Shown here: piece after piece, positions 21,425 through 33,003 of the stretch | How the letters are laid out: every line of letters begins with the position of its first letter | Position numbering within the stretch: position 1 is the stretch's first letter | DNA from: Vitellaria paradoxa | Lineage: Eukaryota > Streptophyta > Magnoliopsida > Ericales > Sapotaceae | Length of the DNA stretch: 64,000 nt | Direction of reading: 5' to 3' | Assembly (NCBI GenBank): GCA_019916065.1 | Contig: CM034243.1 | Coordinates: 24,144,147 to 24,208,146 of the forward strand | Translations under genes and position numbers: made by a program | Notes under the pieces: generated by a model | What the model was told of the DNA's origin: nothing | The model's input: the letters and a program-made list of their open reading frames with translations, nothing else | Database searches by the model: none

Positions 21425-23012
21425 TGATTACACTTGAAAAGTGTAATCATTTTCTTAATTTCCTATTGTTATTAATAAAGGTTTAGTGATAATTCTTTTA
21501 AATTAATGATATTTTAAAGTTCGAACTTAATTTTTTCCTTTATGCAGCAAATGTGTATAAAAGCAAAGGAAAAACCCAAGAGTTGTGTTAGAGGCTTGGA
21601 GGAGCTTAAAGAAGACCGGGAAGAGCTCAAAAAGGATGAAAATCAAGCAAAATATGAAGGATAGGGTGCACGCCTGCATCGAGACCTGAAGAGAAGTTGA
21701 AAGAAACAGAAGAAAGAAGGTTACTGCCCCCTGGCGTCCCAATGGCATCTCGACGCTGCGAGTCCAAGGAACTCGGTTTTAGGGTTTTTCAGTTGCCTAT
21801 TTATACATACATTGTACCTAACCTAAAGGGGGGTCGAACATACGATTTAGAGTTTAGTTTTCTGAGAGTTTTTCTTTACTTTTTGAGAGTTTTCTTTAAC
21901 TTTGGATTGAAGATTTAGATTCAAGCAAAGTTTACGTAGCAGTTAATTGAAGTTGCAGATTTTATTCATCAATGGAGTTTGCTTTCTTTATCTTTTCTTT
22001 TACTTTTTGTTTTGTTTATTCTATTAACATGCTAGCGTAGATTCGTTCTTGATTCAACCCATCAATGATGGGTGAATTTTTATTTGAATGTTGGATGTGA
22101 TTGAATTCAAGCATGCAACGTAAAAGTTGCATGTTTGGGTTCTTGTTCTTTTTCTTCTAAATTAGTTTTCAGATGTTTTCAAAACCTTCGAAAACTTGTG
22201 TAGTTGATCATATTTCCTTAAAATCACTGATAACTACACATGATTACAATTTTCTTGATACTTTGAAAATAGATGAAATAGATTTAGATATATTTTCTGG
22301 TTTTTTTTTTTCATTTGATCTTCAAAGCCTTCGAAAACGTGTAACCTCGATCATATTTCCTTGAAATCCCTGATGATGTTACATGATTAAAAACTTTCTT
22401 TATATTTTAAAATCAAATAAAAGAACTCTGGACCAAAGAATGTTTTCAAGATGAAATATTTTCGTTTTTATTTATCCTAAACGTGACTTTAGAACCTTGC
22501 TTTGGAAATTAAAGCTTTGACGATGAAATCTTTCCGGTTTACTTTTCCTAAACATGAGCTGTAAACTGAGATAAATTAATCACATCCATACATGAGAATA
22601 AGGTATTCACCCAGATTTGTAGGTTGAATCAAGATCTTTAATTACATTGTTTAGAACCTTAATTTAATTCGCTGTTTTATTTGAGTTTGATTTATTTTAA
22701 ATCTTTTAATTGTTTCTTTAATATGGTTGTTTCTTCCCTCTAGAGCTTTTATTTCCAGTTTAGTTAGTTTAATTATTTTCATTTTAATTTATTGTCAAGT
22801 AGTTTATAAATTAAATCAAACTTTTCACAATTAAAAATTTCTTTTACTTTTATAGTTTTCAAAAAGAGAACAGTAGTTAGTAGAACTTAGAAATCTTAAG
22901 AGTCATTCATTTAGAGTTCCCTGTGGAGACGATCTTGAATTCACTAGGTAAAACTGCACCGCACGCCCTTACACTTGAGGGTTATTTTCACTGCATATTT
23001 GTGAGGCGATCA
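21425..23012 (+). mobile_element. Solo LTR A (gypsy-like), TSD CTCTA
   Basis: 1588 bp, beginning TGATTACACTT and ending GAGGCGATCA. The 5-bp duplications CTCTA at 21420-21424 and 23013-23017 match exactly. Near its 3' end it carries CCCTGTGGAGACGATC and 'tgcaccgcac...ttacacttgaggg', shared with the LTRs at 58547-60285 and 58391-61533. No internal retroviral domains lie next to it, so it is a solo LTR left by LTR-LTR recombination. Excision in silico joins LINE codons ...DDEIHRAIS... to ...VSLQAPGPNGFPG.... Confidence 0.93.
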
Positions 23013-23631
23013 CTCTATGAATTTCATCATCTTTGACTTGGCAACGAAGCTTATAATTAACAGTAGGTGTAAGTTTGGGCTCAATACTTTCCAATAGATT
23101 AGGAAATGCTCCGGGGTTGGGTTCATTATAAAGATTGTGAAAATAGGTGTTAATGGTTGAAGAAATGACTTTGGGGGTCATCTTACCAAATGCCAAAATT
23201 ATCCTTAACTCTCAAGATAAGGTTTTTCTGCCTTCTATTAAGAGTTATAAAATGAAAGAAGTGAGTGTTTCTATCTTCATTTCTAAGCCAGTTCAATCTT
23301 GACCTCTGATGCCATAACATGGCCTCTTTCTCCCATAAATCATTTAATTACATTTTAAGTCTAGATTCTTTTTGTTTGCTTTCTTCGGTGTATGCCTCAT
23401 TCTGAATGACTGCTATGAAATTTTTAGCTTCCTCTATCTACTTGGTGATATTAGAAAAGTACTGCCTACTCCAAGCTTTGAGTGCAGACCTACAAAGATT
23501 TTGGTGGACCAGCTATTGATAATAGTTTCATTGCAGCCGTTTAGTGGTCCACATTGACTCAAACTTGAATTGTTTTGGCCCCATTTTTGGTACAAAGATC
23601 AGTGAAAAGAAGCAAGGAGCTATAGTCAGAA
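23013..23631 (-). pseudogene. LINE ORF2: segment between endonuclease and RT
   Basis: The minus-strand frame starts, after excision of the TR-GAG element, with AIGSDYSSLLLFTD (the conserved SDHSPL-like end of the endonuclease). It continues through the pre-RT region (e.g. FGKMTPKVISSTINTYFHNL) to VKDDEIHRVI at the solo-LTR junction. Frame breaks occur around 23200-23500. Confidence 0.78.
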
Positions 23632-23979
23632 TGGTGTAGGATTGTAAGGAGAAAGAAAGAATCAGAGAAGAAGAAAGAGGAGGTGGAGGAAGAAAAGAGG
23701 GGAGAAAGAGGACAGCAGCTATAGGGGAAGAATCAATAATCAAAAATATCATTCAAGATAATGTTCTGTTAACCCTAATTAGGGTTTAAATAGAAAACAT
23801 TATGGGCCTAACACAAAGGCCTAAAATAAAATAAACCTAATATTAAAATAGCCCAAAACAAATGGGTCCAAATAACCTCTAATAATATAAACTCATTATC
23901 AATAAAGCCCAAAACAAATGGGTCCAAATAATAATAATAATAATAATAATAATGAATTTAAAAATTGATGTCCTCATCA
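23632..23979 (-). repeat. 3' LTR of the TR-GAG element
   Basis: 348 bp, about 90% identical to 26449-26789. It lies next to the CAGAA duplication at 23627-23631. The two LTRs differ by substitutions and small indels, so the insertion is not recent. Confidence 0.92.
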
Positions 23980-24443
23980 ACTCTCCAGGACTGAGAAGAA
24001 CTCGATTTCGTCGAGTTGAAAACTTGGCTCTGTTATCATGTCGCATTTTCCACTTGACAAGACATCTTTAGAGTTGAAGGAAAATAAGGTCTTCAACATT
24101 GAACATAGATAGGCACCGCTGAAGAGGTGGAGGAACTAGAATCGACATAAAAATATCTTCATAACTTGCAGACAATATTTGAGGCCCAAAGATGCCTCCA
24201 CAAGATAACAAGTTTTCCACATGTCAAATTACGACAAAACTCATATCACATGGCAAAGTGAAAAAAAATGCATTGGGACTAGGATCACAAAGAATATAGA
24301 ATGGCCCAACATTTTTGGCATGCAAATTTTGGCAAGATGATATGGGATAGTAAGTAGGCAATGCATAAGTCATCATTAAGTTACATCCATTAAATTCTTT
24401 ATTCCATCAATAACATAAGTAGGAAATCTATAATAATTATTAC

Positions 24444-25660
24444 TTAACCCATTTTCCATTTAATATTAGCATTATCAAAAAAGGGTGGAATACATGGTTG
24501 AGAAAAAATGACGAGAAATGATGCAACTGAACTTGTCAAATTAGAATCCCTTAAAGAAGAATAAGTTGTTAGAAACTCAATGATATCAATAGAATAGCGA
24601 TAAGAGATGCCACGCCTAACTTGTAAGAGAAATTGTTCAATGCATACAAAAATGCCTCTGTTATACACTAAGAGTGAAGAGGATTCATGCAATTGAGTAA
24701 TCTCACGGAAGAACAACTTGGACATAGACTCAAAGAACTCCCAACTGATGAAGTCACTAAGTAAAACTCTTGAGATGCTTAAATAATATCCCCCGAAAAA
24801 GTAACCATCACCAATGATAAAGTCTATGCAATCTTGATGATCATTATTTATGATGTCCTCAAATAAACTAAGAAAATCAAAGTAAGATGACGGTGGAACC
24901 AATCCAACCACTTTAGACACATTTTGTGGATTTGGTGACTCATCATGATCAAATGTCAAAAAAGGAGAATCGATAAGAGAATTAGAAGTATCAACAGAAA
25001 CAATAGGGGCGCTAGGTTTAGGAGATGAACGTTGCAACTCAATGGTTTGTATAGGGCACTTTGACTTTGACATAGACTCATAAGACTCAAATTCATAATT
25101 TTTTCAATTTCTAAAGCTTTGGAATAAGTTTCATTTAATGTCTTATGAGTGTATCGTTGAACTACCTCGCGGATGCAAGGCTTTAGCCTAAAGACAAATC
25201 TATTGATGGCACAAGGCTCGTTTTGAAAGTTAGATCACTTCCTAAGAGTTTTAAATTGATCAAAATAGTCATCAGCAGAAGAATCATCCTGTTTAAGACG
25301 CATTAACTAAGACCATGCCTTATCTATAAAACTTTTAAGAACAAATCGATCGCTCAAATTTTGTTTCATCAAGGCCCATCGAGTAATAGGTCTTTGGTAT
25401 AATTCGACTGTTTGCTAATACTTTCTAGCATAATTGGTCAATCTTGTTTTGGCCAAATAAATACATTGGTCATTAGACAAGTTGTGATAGTAAAAAATGT
25501 ATTCAATATCATCTACCCAATCAAGAAACTCATGACGATCGATAGTGCCACTAAAATAAGGAGGATCTATGACATAAGTTTGATTAATAGAACGAAGTTG
25601 TACTTTATTACTCCAATAGGATTAGTTTTCAAAATTCATGGTAAAAGGATAAAGGTATTT
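24444..25660 (-). pseudogene. gag of the TR-GAG element (broken)
   Basis: From about 25640 the minus strand reads NYSYWSNKVQLRSINQ, then a Retrotrans_gag-like domain: PPYFSGTIDRHEFLDWVDDI, LAKTRLTNYARKYQQ, ITRWALMKQNLSDRF, QDDSSADDYFDQFKTLRK. This pattern is typical of Ty3-gypsy capsid. A TAG and a frameshift interrupt it near 25300 and 25100. The largest continuous frame, 25073-24444, is the 209-residue C-terminal part, rich in Ser and Phe with no zinc knuckle. Gag would form the particle that packages RNA; this copy is non-functional. Confidence 0.75.
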
Positions 25661-26448
25661 TTTTTAAATGTTGATATTCAAGAAAACTAAAAAAAAAAAA
25701 AGTAATAAAAATATAAAATCCTAATATGCTTAAATAGGAATGGCGAATCTAATAAATGTAACTCAACAAATAATTTAGACAAGCAATAGGTGATTTTTCT
25801 TTTTTTTTAAGATGGGCAACAATTAACTAAATTTAAAAGGAAATAGGAAGTAAGATAAATGAAACAAATGGGTAAGGTTCAATTTCAAATTTATGCAATT
25901 CACGCTGCTATATGACGTAAGCACTTATCATAATTAACAATGAGAGAATTGTATCTAATCCAAACCTTTGCTCTAAACTATCTAAAGTGTTTACTTTTGA
26001 AACATCCGAATATGTAGTTAGCTGTCTTGTTGCTTGGAATTTGTCAAAATAAACTGACAGAGTGTTTTGGAATTCGTCAGAAAGTCGTCGGGGTTCGCCG
26101 AAAAGTCGCTGGAGGTCGCCGAGGCTTTGCCAGAGCATAGATTAGATTATTGGAGTGTGGTGGTTATTCTGGACTTCGCTAGAGGTTGCCAGTTGGTCGC
26201 CAGAAAAGTCGTTGGAGGTCGTTGGAGTCACTAGCGAGTTCGCCGAAGGTTAGTGGTGCCAATGGTGGGGTTTGTTGGAATTAAATATTAGTAGAGACGC
26301 ACGAAAACGTACTCGAAGGGCTTGAGGGTGCGTAAGGCGACGGTAGTAGCTGCGGCAACTCTTGCGATGGCTGTTGTTTTTTTTTAAATCAGAACAGTGA
26401 TTAGGGTTTTAGAAAGTTTGTAGGATCTTTTACTCTGATACCAAAGTT

Positions 26449-26789
26449 GGTGTAGGATTGTAAAGAGAAAGAAAGAATCAAAGAAGAAGAAGGAGGAGAT
26501 GGAGGAGGAAGTGAGGGGAGAAAGAGGGCAGCAGCTGTAGGGGAAGAATCAATAATCAAAAATATCATTTAAGCTAATGTTCTGTTAACCCTAATTAGGG
26601 TTTAAATAGAAAATATCATGGGCCTAACACAAAGGCCTAAAAAAATAAAATAAACCTAATACTAAAATAGCTCAAAACAACCTCTAATAATATAAACTCA
26701 TTATCAATAAAGCCCAAAACAAATAGGTCCAAATAATAAATAATAATAATAATGAAAAGAAATAAATTAAAAAATTGATGTCCTCATCA
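26449..26789 (-). repeat. 5' LTR of the TR-GAG element
   Basis: 341 bp and first in the minus-strand reading direction. It is followed inward by AACTT and the TGGTATCAGAG primer-binding site at about 26446-26436. Confidence 0.92.
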
Positions 26790-27458
26790 CAGAACCAATA
26801 GCAGGTTCATTAGGAAGAGTGGCCTAAGGATGGAGTTCTCTCCATGGCGACTTGATAAGGGCTCTATCTAGCTTTTCAGAAATGGCAAGTTGGTCTATTT
26901 GATTATTGGTCCAAGTGAAGGATTGCTTTTTGGCCTCTAAATCCATAAGTCCACAGTCAAAAATCAAGTTTTGAAATGCCATAATCCGACCATGGTTGGG
27001 CAGCTTTCCTCCTCGTTTCTTAAAAAATGATTTGATCCTATTGAATTCCCCAATGTAGAGCCATGGGTAGTTATTAGAGTTGGCTGTGGTTCTTAGAGCG
27101 AACAAAACAAGATGTTTATTTTCATTTGTTAGGCTGCCATAGATAAATGAAATGGCCCAAGCAACGGCAGTATTGTTGTGGTTTATATAAACATGTATGA
27201 TGTTTTGATTGGCAGTATCTATAGAGAGGGTGAGCTCTTGACTCCACCAAACAGTTGTGACCCTAATTTTCCATTGGGCTTAATTAAGTAGTTGTGACCA
27301 TATTTGAACTTCTTCCTTAACCGCTCTATTTTATGAGATTTATTTTTGGTTTGCATTAGGTATATTATGGAGGGATGATGGGTCTTTATCAAATCCCTCA
27401 ATTTTGAAACTATCAAAGGTTCCCCTACTCCTTAACAGTTCCATGATAGAATTAGCAT
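26790..27458 (-). pseudogene. LINE ORF2: start and APE endonuclease domain
   Basis: ORF2 begins at ATG 27458 with MLILSWNC-stop-GVGEP, the standard plant L1 opening with Arg changed to stop. It continues as SKLRDLIKTHHPSIIYLMQTK. The later part (27105-26824) reads WLYIGEFNRIKSFFKKRGGK, a GDFN-like catalytic motif with Asp changed to Glu. After that come FTWTNNQ and EKLDRALIKSPW. Endonuclease would nick target DNA to prime reverse transcription. Stops and frameshifts make it inactive. Confidence 0.87.
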
Positions 27459-27506
27459 AAGTCTTGTGGCTGTTAAGGGTTAGCCACCACCACCTTGTCA
27501 ATACGT

Positions 27507-28306
27507 CGATGTTGTTAAAATCTTACGATTTTACGATGTTAGAGTGGAAAAACTTGTTCAATTTTATGCAAAATCTTAATAGGGCCGAAATAGGTAAAAT
27601 CTCGATTTTGGGACGTAAAATCAGTAAAATCTCGAATTTATAAGCGATTTTACCGATTTTACAAATTAAGCAATTTTTGTATAATTTTATCAAATAAAAT
27701 AGATTTTTATGATTTTTTTTAAAGTAATGTGCCACAACTATTTCACTTGTACTTTTTTTTTAAGATTTTTTTTATTCTATAACACTATTATTTATTATAC
27801 TACATTAGTTGAGGACCACGTGTGTTATTGCACTAAATTGATTACCATAAATTAAATATAGTAGTTAAGATAGAAACCAAGAAATCTATGATAAATATTA
27901 CAAATACATCAAAAAATTAGGGTAAAATGAAGTCGATATTTTAATATCAACTATATACATCACATAAATCATGTTAACGGTCTCGATTGTGTAATTGGGT
28001 AACAAGAGTACAGAATCGGATATAGAATCTTTTGCAAACTTTATTGAGGATTCATTTTATTAATATGAGTAAGTTTTTGTGTATAGCATTTTTTCTTGAT
28101 ACATGTCTTTTCTCTCTTCTCTTATTAATAAAATTATTAACTTATCAAGAAAAATGGAAGTTCTAAATGAAAAATTATAGCATAATAGACTATATTTTCA
28201 TTTTATAGGAATTTGATAAAATCTTACGATTTTACGATTCAATTTTACGATATGATTTTTGGACCCTCTACCGATTTTGAGTAAAATCTCGATTTTAACA
28301 ACCATG
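27507..28306. mobile_element. 800-bp non-autonomous TIR element (MITE-like), TSD CAATACGT
   Basis: Exact 8-bp duplications CAATACGT at 27499-27506 and 28307-28314. The ends carry GTTGTTAAAATC and its inverted copy GATTTTAACAAC. Inside, motifs of the type AAAATCTTACGATTTTACGAT recur at both ends (27517 and about 28217). There is no transposase. The 8-bp duplication suggests a hAT-related origin. Removing it restores the LINE sequence (minus strand) ...FLDSRI to DKVVVANP.... Confidence 0.85.
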
Positions 28307-28351
28307 CAATACGTGAATCTAGAAATTCAGGAATGAGATTAATAACTGATT

Positions 28352-31300
28352 TGTTAGAATATTTTTAAAATATTCTTGTACATATTCTAAATTAGTACAT
28401 ATCCTAAATTAGGTATCCTAAATTAGTTCTAATCCTATTAGGTTTAGGTTTCTTATTCATCCTATAAATAAAGGGCTTCATTATACAGTATTGATCATTA
28501 ATATTAATAAATAATTCTTTTCTCCTTCTTTTATTTTAACATGATATCAGAGCACTGGTGATCCTTCTCCAGCAGCTCTTGCTATCGTACCATTCTCGAT
28601 TTCTATGCTGATTTCATAACTGTTCTCAATTTCTGTGTCAACCTCAGTTTATCAGATCTGTTATTTCAGCATGTCGTTAGACTCCTCTCTTCATTTCGAG
28701 AACGTAGAGTGTCCTATATTGCTCAGCCTATCATCACGATTCTCTCTGGTCTTAAGTATATACTTTGGGCTCATGCCATGTCCAACTTCCTAAAAGGATA
28801 CAAGTTCTAGCGTTATGTCGTTGGTGATATCAAGCTTCCAACCAAGAATAAAGATGAACCGGATGAGAAATATGTGGAGCGGCTTGACAAATGGGATAGC
28901 AAGAATCATTAGATCATCACTTGGCTACGTAACACCTCTATTCCTTCTATTATGTCTTAGTTCCATTGTTTTAAGACTGCTAAGGAGGTTTGGGATTTTC
29001 TTTGTTCCTACTATACTAGTAATGATCTTGCTCATCAATACTAGATCTTATCTCAGCTTCACCGTCTTCATTAAGAATTTAGTCAGTCCATTCATAACTT
29101 TCTAGCTCAGATGCAAGGTTAATAGGGTCAGCTATCTACCTCTGAACCTGACTGGACAGATTCTGTTGATGCTAAGAAATTTGCTCTTTATCATGATAAT
29201 TAGACTTATTATTTTTCTCATAGCCTAGAATGTTACATTTGAGCCGATTCGGATATCTCTTCTATATCGTAGCCCTCTTTTGACTCTTGACCAGGCAATC
29301 TCCGAGCTCATTTCTGAAGAAAATTATCTAGGCTCTTTACAGACGCAGTCCTCAGATGCTGCTTATGCATCCCATCATCCCTGCTCAGTCTTCTTGGGAT
29401 CTTCTCGTGGCATTCCTTTATATCAACTGCTGTGCAACTACTGTAAGCAATCAGATCACTCCTTTTTACTTTGTCCTAATCGCACATGCATCTATTGCTC
29501 TTAGCGGGGTCCTGGACACCTCCATGATTAGTGTCCCCAGAGGTTTATTGATTATTGCATCAATGGGTCTCGTGGTCGCAAGCCTCAACATTCAAGACTT
29601 TCTTAATCGCTACTGTCACTCCTGCTGCCTCCAATCCACTCGATACTATTGAACCATCATCTTCATCCAACCTTAGTACTAGTGATATTACTGATATTAT
29701 TCGTCAACTTAGCTTCATATCTGGAAATCGCTCTATTGCCATGTTCGCCACCATAGGTATTTTACCCTGGCTTTTTGATTCAGCTCACTCTAATCGTATG
29801 ACTTGTGATTCCAAACTTTTCACTACTACATCATCTGCCTTACTTGTACATGCTATTCAAACTGCAAATGGTCTTATATGCATGCTCAATATATTAACCA
29901 TGTCTCTACTTCCCAACTCTTCCCTTAAACCTATTATTACCTGTCCTATCTCTTAATCTTATTTCTGTTAGACAATTATATGATCTTGGACTCATTGTTA
30001 CTTTCTTCTCTTCTAGTTGTCTTGTGCGGGATCCACAGTTAAGAGAGACCCTTGGGATAGGCTATAAGCATGGCCGATTTTTTGAATTGGTGCATCTCCA
30101 CCTTCTATCTGCGGCTATCTTAAATATTTCTTCCTATCATCTATAGCACTCTCGCTTGGGACATCCTTCAGCTAGTCATTTACAATCTTTAATTTCTAGT
30201 GTTCAGTTAGGTCAGGTTCACAATGAACCTTTTAGTTGTATTCCATGTCAAATTGCAAAATAACCTGCTTTATCATTTAATATAAATGATAGTTTTTCTT
30301 CATCAATTTTTGATCTTGTTCATTCAGAGGTTTGGGGACCCTCTCCAACCACTACTATGAGGGGGGCTTCTATTTTGTTATATTTGTGGATGATTATAGT
30401 TGTTTCACTTGGATTTATCTGATACACAATCGATCCTAACTCCCAAAATTTACATTAAATTTGTTGTCATGGTTAAAACACAATTTTCTTGTACTATTAA
30501 AATTTTTCGCTCTGATAATGCCATGGAGTATCAGAAGTTTGATTTCCTTGACTTTCTTTATCAACAAGGCACTCTTCCACATCGCTTTTGTCCCCATACT
30601 TCTTAACAAAATGATAAAGCTGAATGCAAACATCGCCACATTCTTGACACTATTTGTGCTTTTCTCATTTTCTCTTCTTGTCCTGAAAAATTCTGGGGTG
30701 AAGTTGCTCTTACCACTATTTACGCTATTAACTGAGTTCTTACTCCCCTTTCTTTACATCCAAACTCCCTATGAATGGTTGTGTGGGTCTACCCCTTCCT
30801 ATGAACTTCTTCGTGTTTTTGCTGCATTTGTTTTTTTTTTTTTTAATTACCTATTTATGAATACACTGAATTAAAAACCTAGGCTTGTTTATGTTATTTT
30901 TCGGGCTATGGAATCGAGCATAAGGGCTATTATTATTGGGATCCTATATCTAATTGTCTTAATATCTCTCATCATGTTGTTTTCTAGGAACACAAAATGT
31001 TTTCGTCTATCTCTACCTTTTCACCACTCCATCCTTCTTTACTAACCTTTCTATTGATTTTTTTCCTAACGACACATCTAACTTGTCTTTCAAAAAATGC
31101 ACCAGTTCCTGCAATGTCTACTCTGGCCTCTCCTAGACCTTCAGCTTCAACTGCTGATCCTGCACCTTCTGACACTACATCTCTACCAACTGAGCCTTTT
31201 ACAATCCTTAATACTAACCCTACATCTCTTTATTGCTTTAATCAGGTAAGGAACTTCCATATCACCTTCATGATTTTCACTAATTTTTCTACTATTCTCT

Positions 31301-32998
31301 CTCAGCATAAGCCTTGTTCCTTTCGAGAAGCTAATTCTAACTTCTTTTAGTAGCAAGAAATGTCTGAGAAATTACAAGCTCTTGAACAAACCTACACCTA
31401 GGATCTAGTTGATCTACCTTCTGGTAAGACCACTATTGGCTGCAAATTAGTCTATAAGATCAACACTCGCTTTGATGAGTCTATTGAATGTTACAAAACT
31501 CGTTTGGTGGCCAAAGGTTACACTTAAGAGTATGAAATTGACTATGAGGAGAACTTTGCTCTAGTTGCACGTCTTACCTCTGTTCGCAGTCTGCTTGCTG
31601 TTGCCGCCTCTTGTTAGTAGCCCTTATCTCAAATGTATGTTAAGAACGCCTTTTTCAACGGCGACTTGGCCGAAAAATTTTATATGCAACCTCGTCTTGG
31701 TTCTTCGTTCCTCCGCATAAGCTTTGCAAACTCTGTCATGCTTTCCACAGTCTTTAGCAAGCACCTCGAGTTTGGTTCACCAAATTCAATGTTACTATTG
31801 GTGATTTTGGCTTCTTTTCCAGTCCTTAGGATTCATTACTCTTTATTCACTGTTTAGCACATGGCACTGTTCTCCTTTTATTATATGTAGATGATATAAT
31901 CATCATTGGTGATGATCATAAGGGCATTTTTGAATTCAAGTCTATACTTAGTTCTCACTTTGAAATGAAAGACTTAGGTTCTCTCAGTTACTTTCTTAGT
32001 CTTGAAATCACTACTGACGCTTCAAGCCACTTTCTCTCTCTGACCAAGTATGCATCTGATCTCCTCTCTCGAGCTGTACTCACTGATAGCAAGACTGCAC
32101 TAACCCCACTTGAGTTGGCTATTTGTCTTACACCTCTTGATGGTACCTTCTTTCTGATGCTACTCTTTATCACCAATTGGTTGGGAGTCTCGTCTATCTC
32201 ATTGTTACTCGGTCTAATATTGCATATGCAGTTCACATCGTCTGTCAGTTCATGTTAGCTCCTTACTCTATTCATTATGCTGCAGTTCTCCATATTCTGT
32301 GCTATGTTAAGGGCACTCTATTGTACGGCCTACATTATTGTTCTCAGTCACCTCTTACTTTTTGGGCTTACACTAATGTTGATTGGGCTGGTGACCTTAC
32401 TAATCGGTGCTCTACTACTGGGTATTGTTTTTTTCTCGGTGCTCTCATTTCCTGGTGAAGCAAAAAACAAATTATCATCGCTTACTCTAGTACTGAAGCA
32501 GAATACCATACCCTTGCTGATACCACACAAGAACTTCTCTTGCTTCGTTGGTTACTTTCTAACATGGGAGTGCCTCATTCTGATGCCATTATCTACTGTG
32601 ACAATCAGAGTGCCATTCAGATTACTCACAACGATATTTTTCACAACCGTATCAAGCACACTGAGATTGATTGTCATTTTGTGCACCAATATGTGGTGCA
32701 AGGTACTGCCCAGCTTATCCATGTGAACTCTACTATTCAGGCTGCTGACTTACTCACCAAAGCTCTCCCTCTCGGATGGTATCATGAATTGGTTTCCAAA
32801 CTTTAGTTGGTGTCTCCTATGCCTCCTTAACTTTGCGGGGAGTACTAGAATATTTGTAAAATATTTTTGTACATATCCTAAATTAGTTCTAATCCTAGGT
32901 TTAGATTTTTTATTCACTCTATAAATATAAGACTTTATTATATAGTATTGATCATCAATGTTAATACATAATTCTTTTCTCTTTCATTTATTCTAATA
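28352..32998 (+). mobile_element. Degenerate Ty1-copia retrotransposon, TSD TGATT
   Basis: LTRs 28352-28541 (190 bp, TGTTAGAATATT...TTTTAACA) and 32843-32998 (shorter through deletions, with end bases changed from TG to TA and CA to TA). Target duplication TGATT at 28347-28351 and 32999-33003. The primer-binding site TGATATCAGAGC follows the 5' LTR directly; the purine tract TTTGCGGGGAG precedes the 3' LTR. It sits inside the linker of the LINE and its removal restores the frame ...FPMSAKES-VINLIPEF.... Confidence 0.94.
28680..32803 (+). pseudogene. Copia gag-pol remnant
   Basis: Gag: RYVVGDIKLPTKNKDEP, then FHCFKTAKEVWDFL and a CCHC knuckle CNYCKQSDHSFLLCP (about 29430-29475). Integrase: LVHSEVWGPSPTTTMRGAS (about 30310) and FRSDNAMEYQ. 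RT: DLVDLPSGKTTIGCKLVYKI (about 31400), KTRLVAKGY, MYVKNAFFNGDLAE and LLLYVDDIIIIGDD (about 31878). RNase H: WAYTNVDWAGDLTNR, YCDNQSAIQITHN, NSTIQAADLLTKALPLGW ending near 32803. Dozens of stops and frame changes are present. Many stops fall where relatives have Gln, Trp or Arg, consistent with C-to-T decay on either strand. Confidence 0.93.
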
Positions 32999-33003
32999 TG
33001 ATT

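Larger units (their letters stand above)
23632..26789 (-). mobile_element. Small gag-only LTR retrotransposon (TR-GAG type), TSD CAGAA
   Basis: 3158 bp with LTRs at 26449-26789 (5', minus strand) and 23632-23979 (3'). Target duplication CAGAA at 23627-23631 and 26790-26794. On the minus strand the LTR starts TGATGAGGACATC and ends CCTACACCA. Just inside the 5' LTR is a primer-binding site, TGGTATCAGAG, complementary to initiator tRNA-Met. The only coding content is a gag-like stretch; there is no protease, integrase or RT. This matches non-autonomous TR-GAG elements, which need pol from another element. Confidence 0.93.

Noticed and set aside
23629..23635. TR-GAG LTR boundary at TGTAGG (23635)
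   Set aside because: With that boundary no target duplication pairs. Starting at TGGTGTAGG (23632) gives exact CAGAA duplications and restores the LINE frame.
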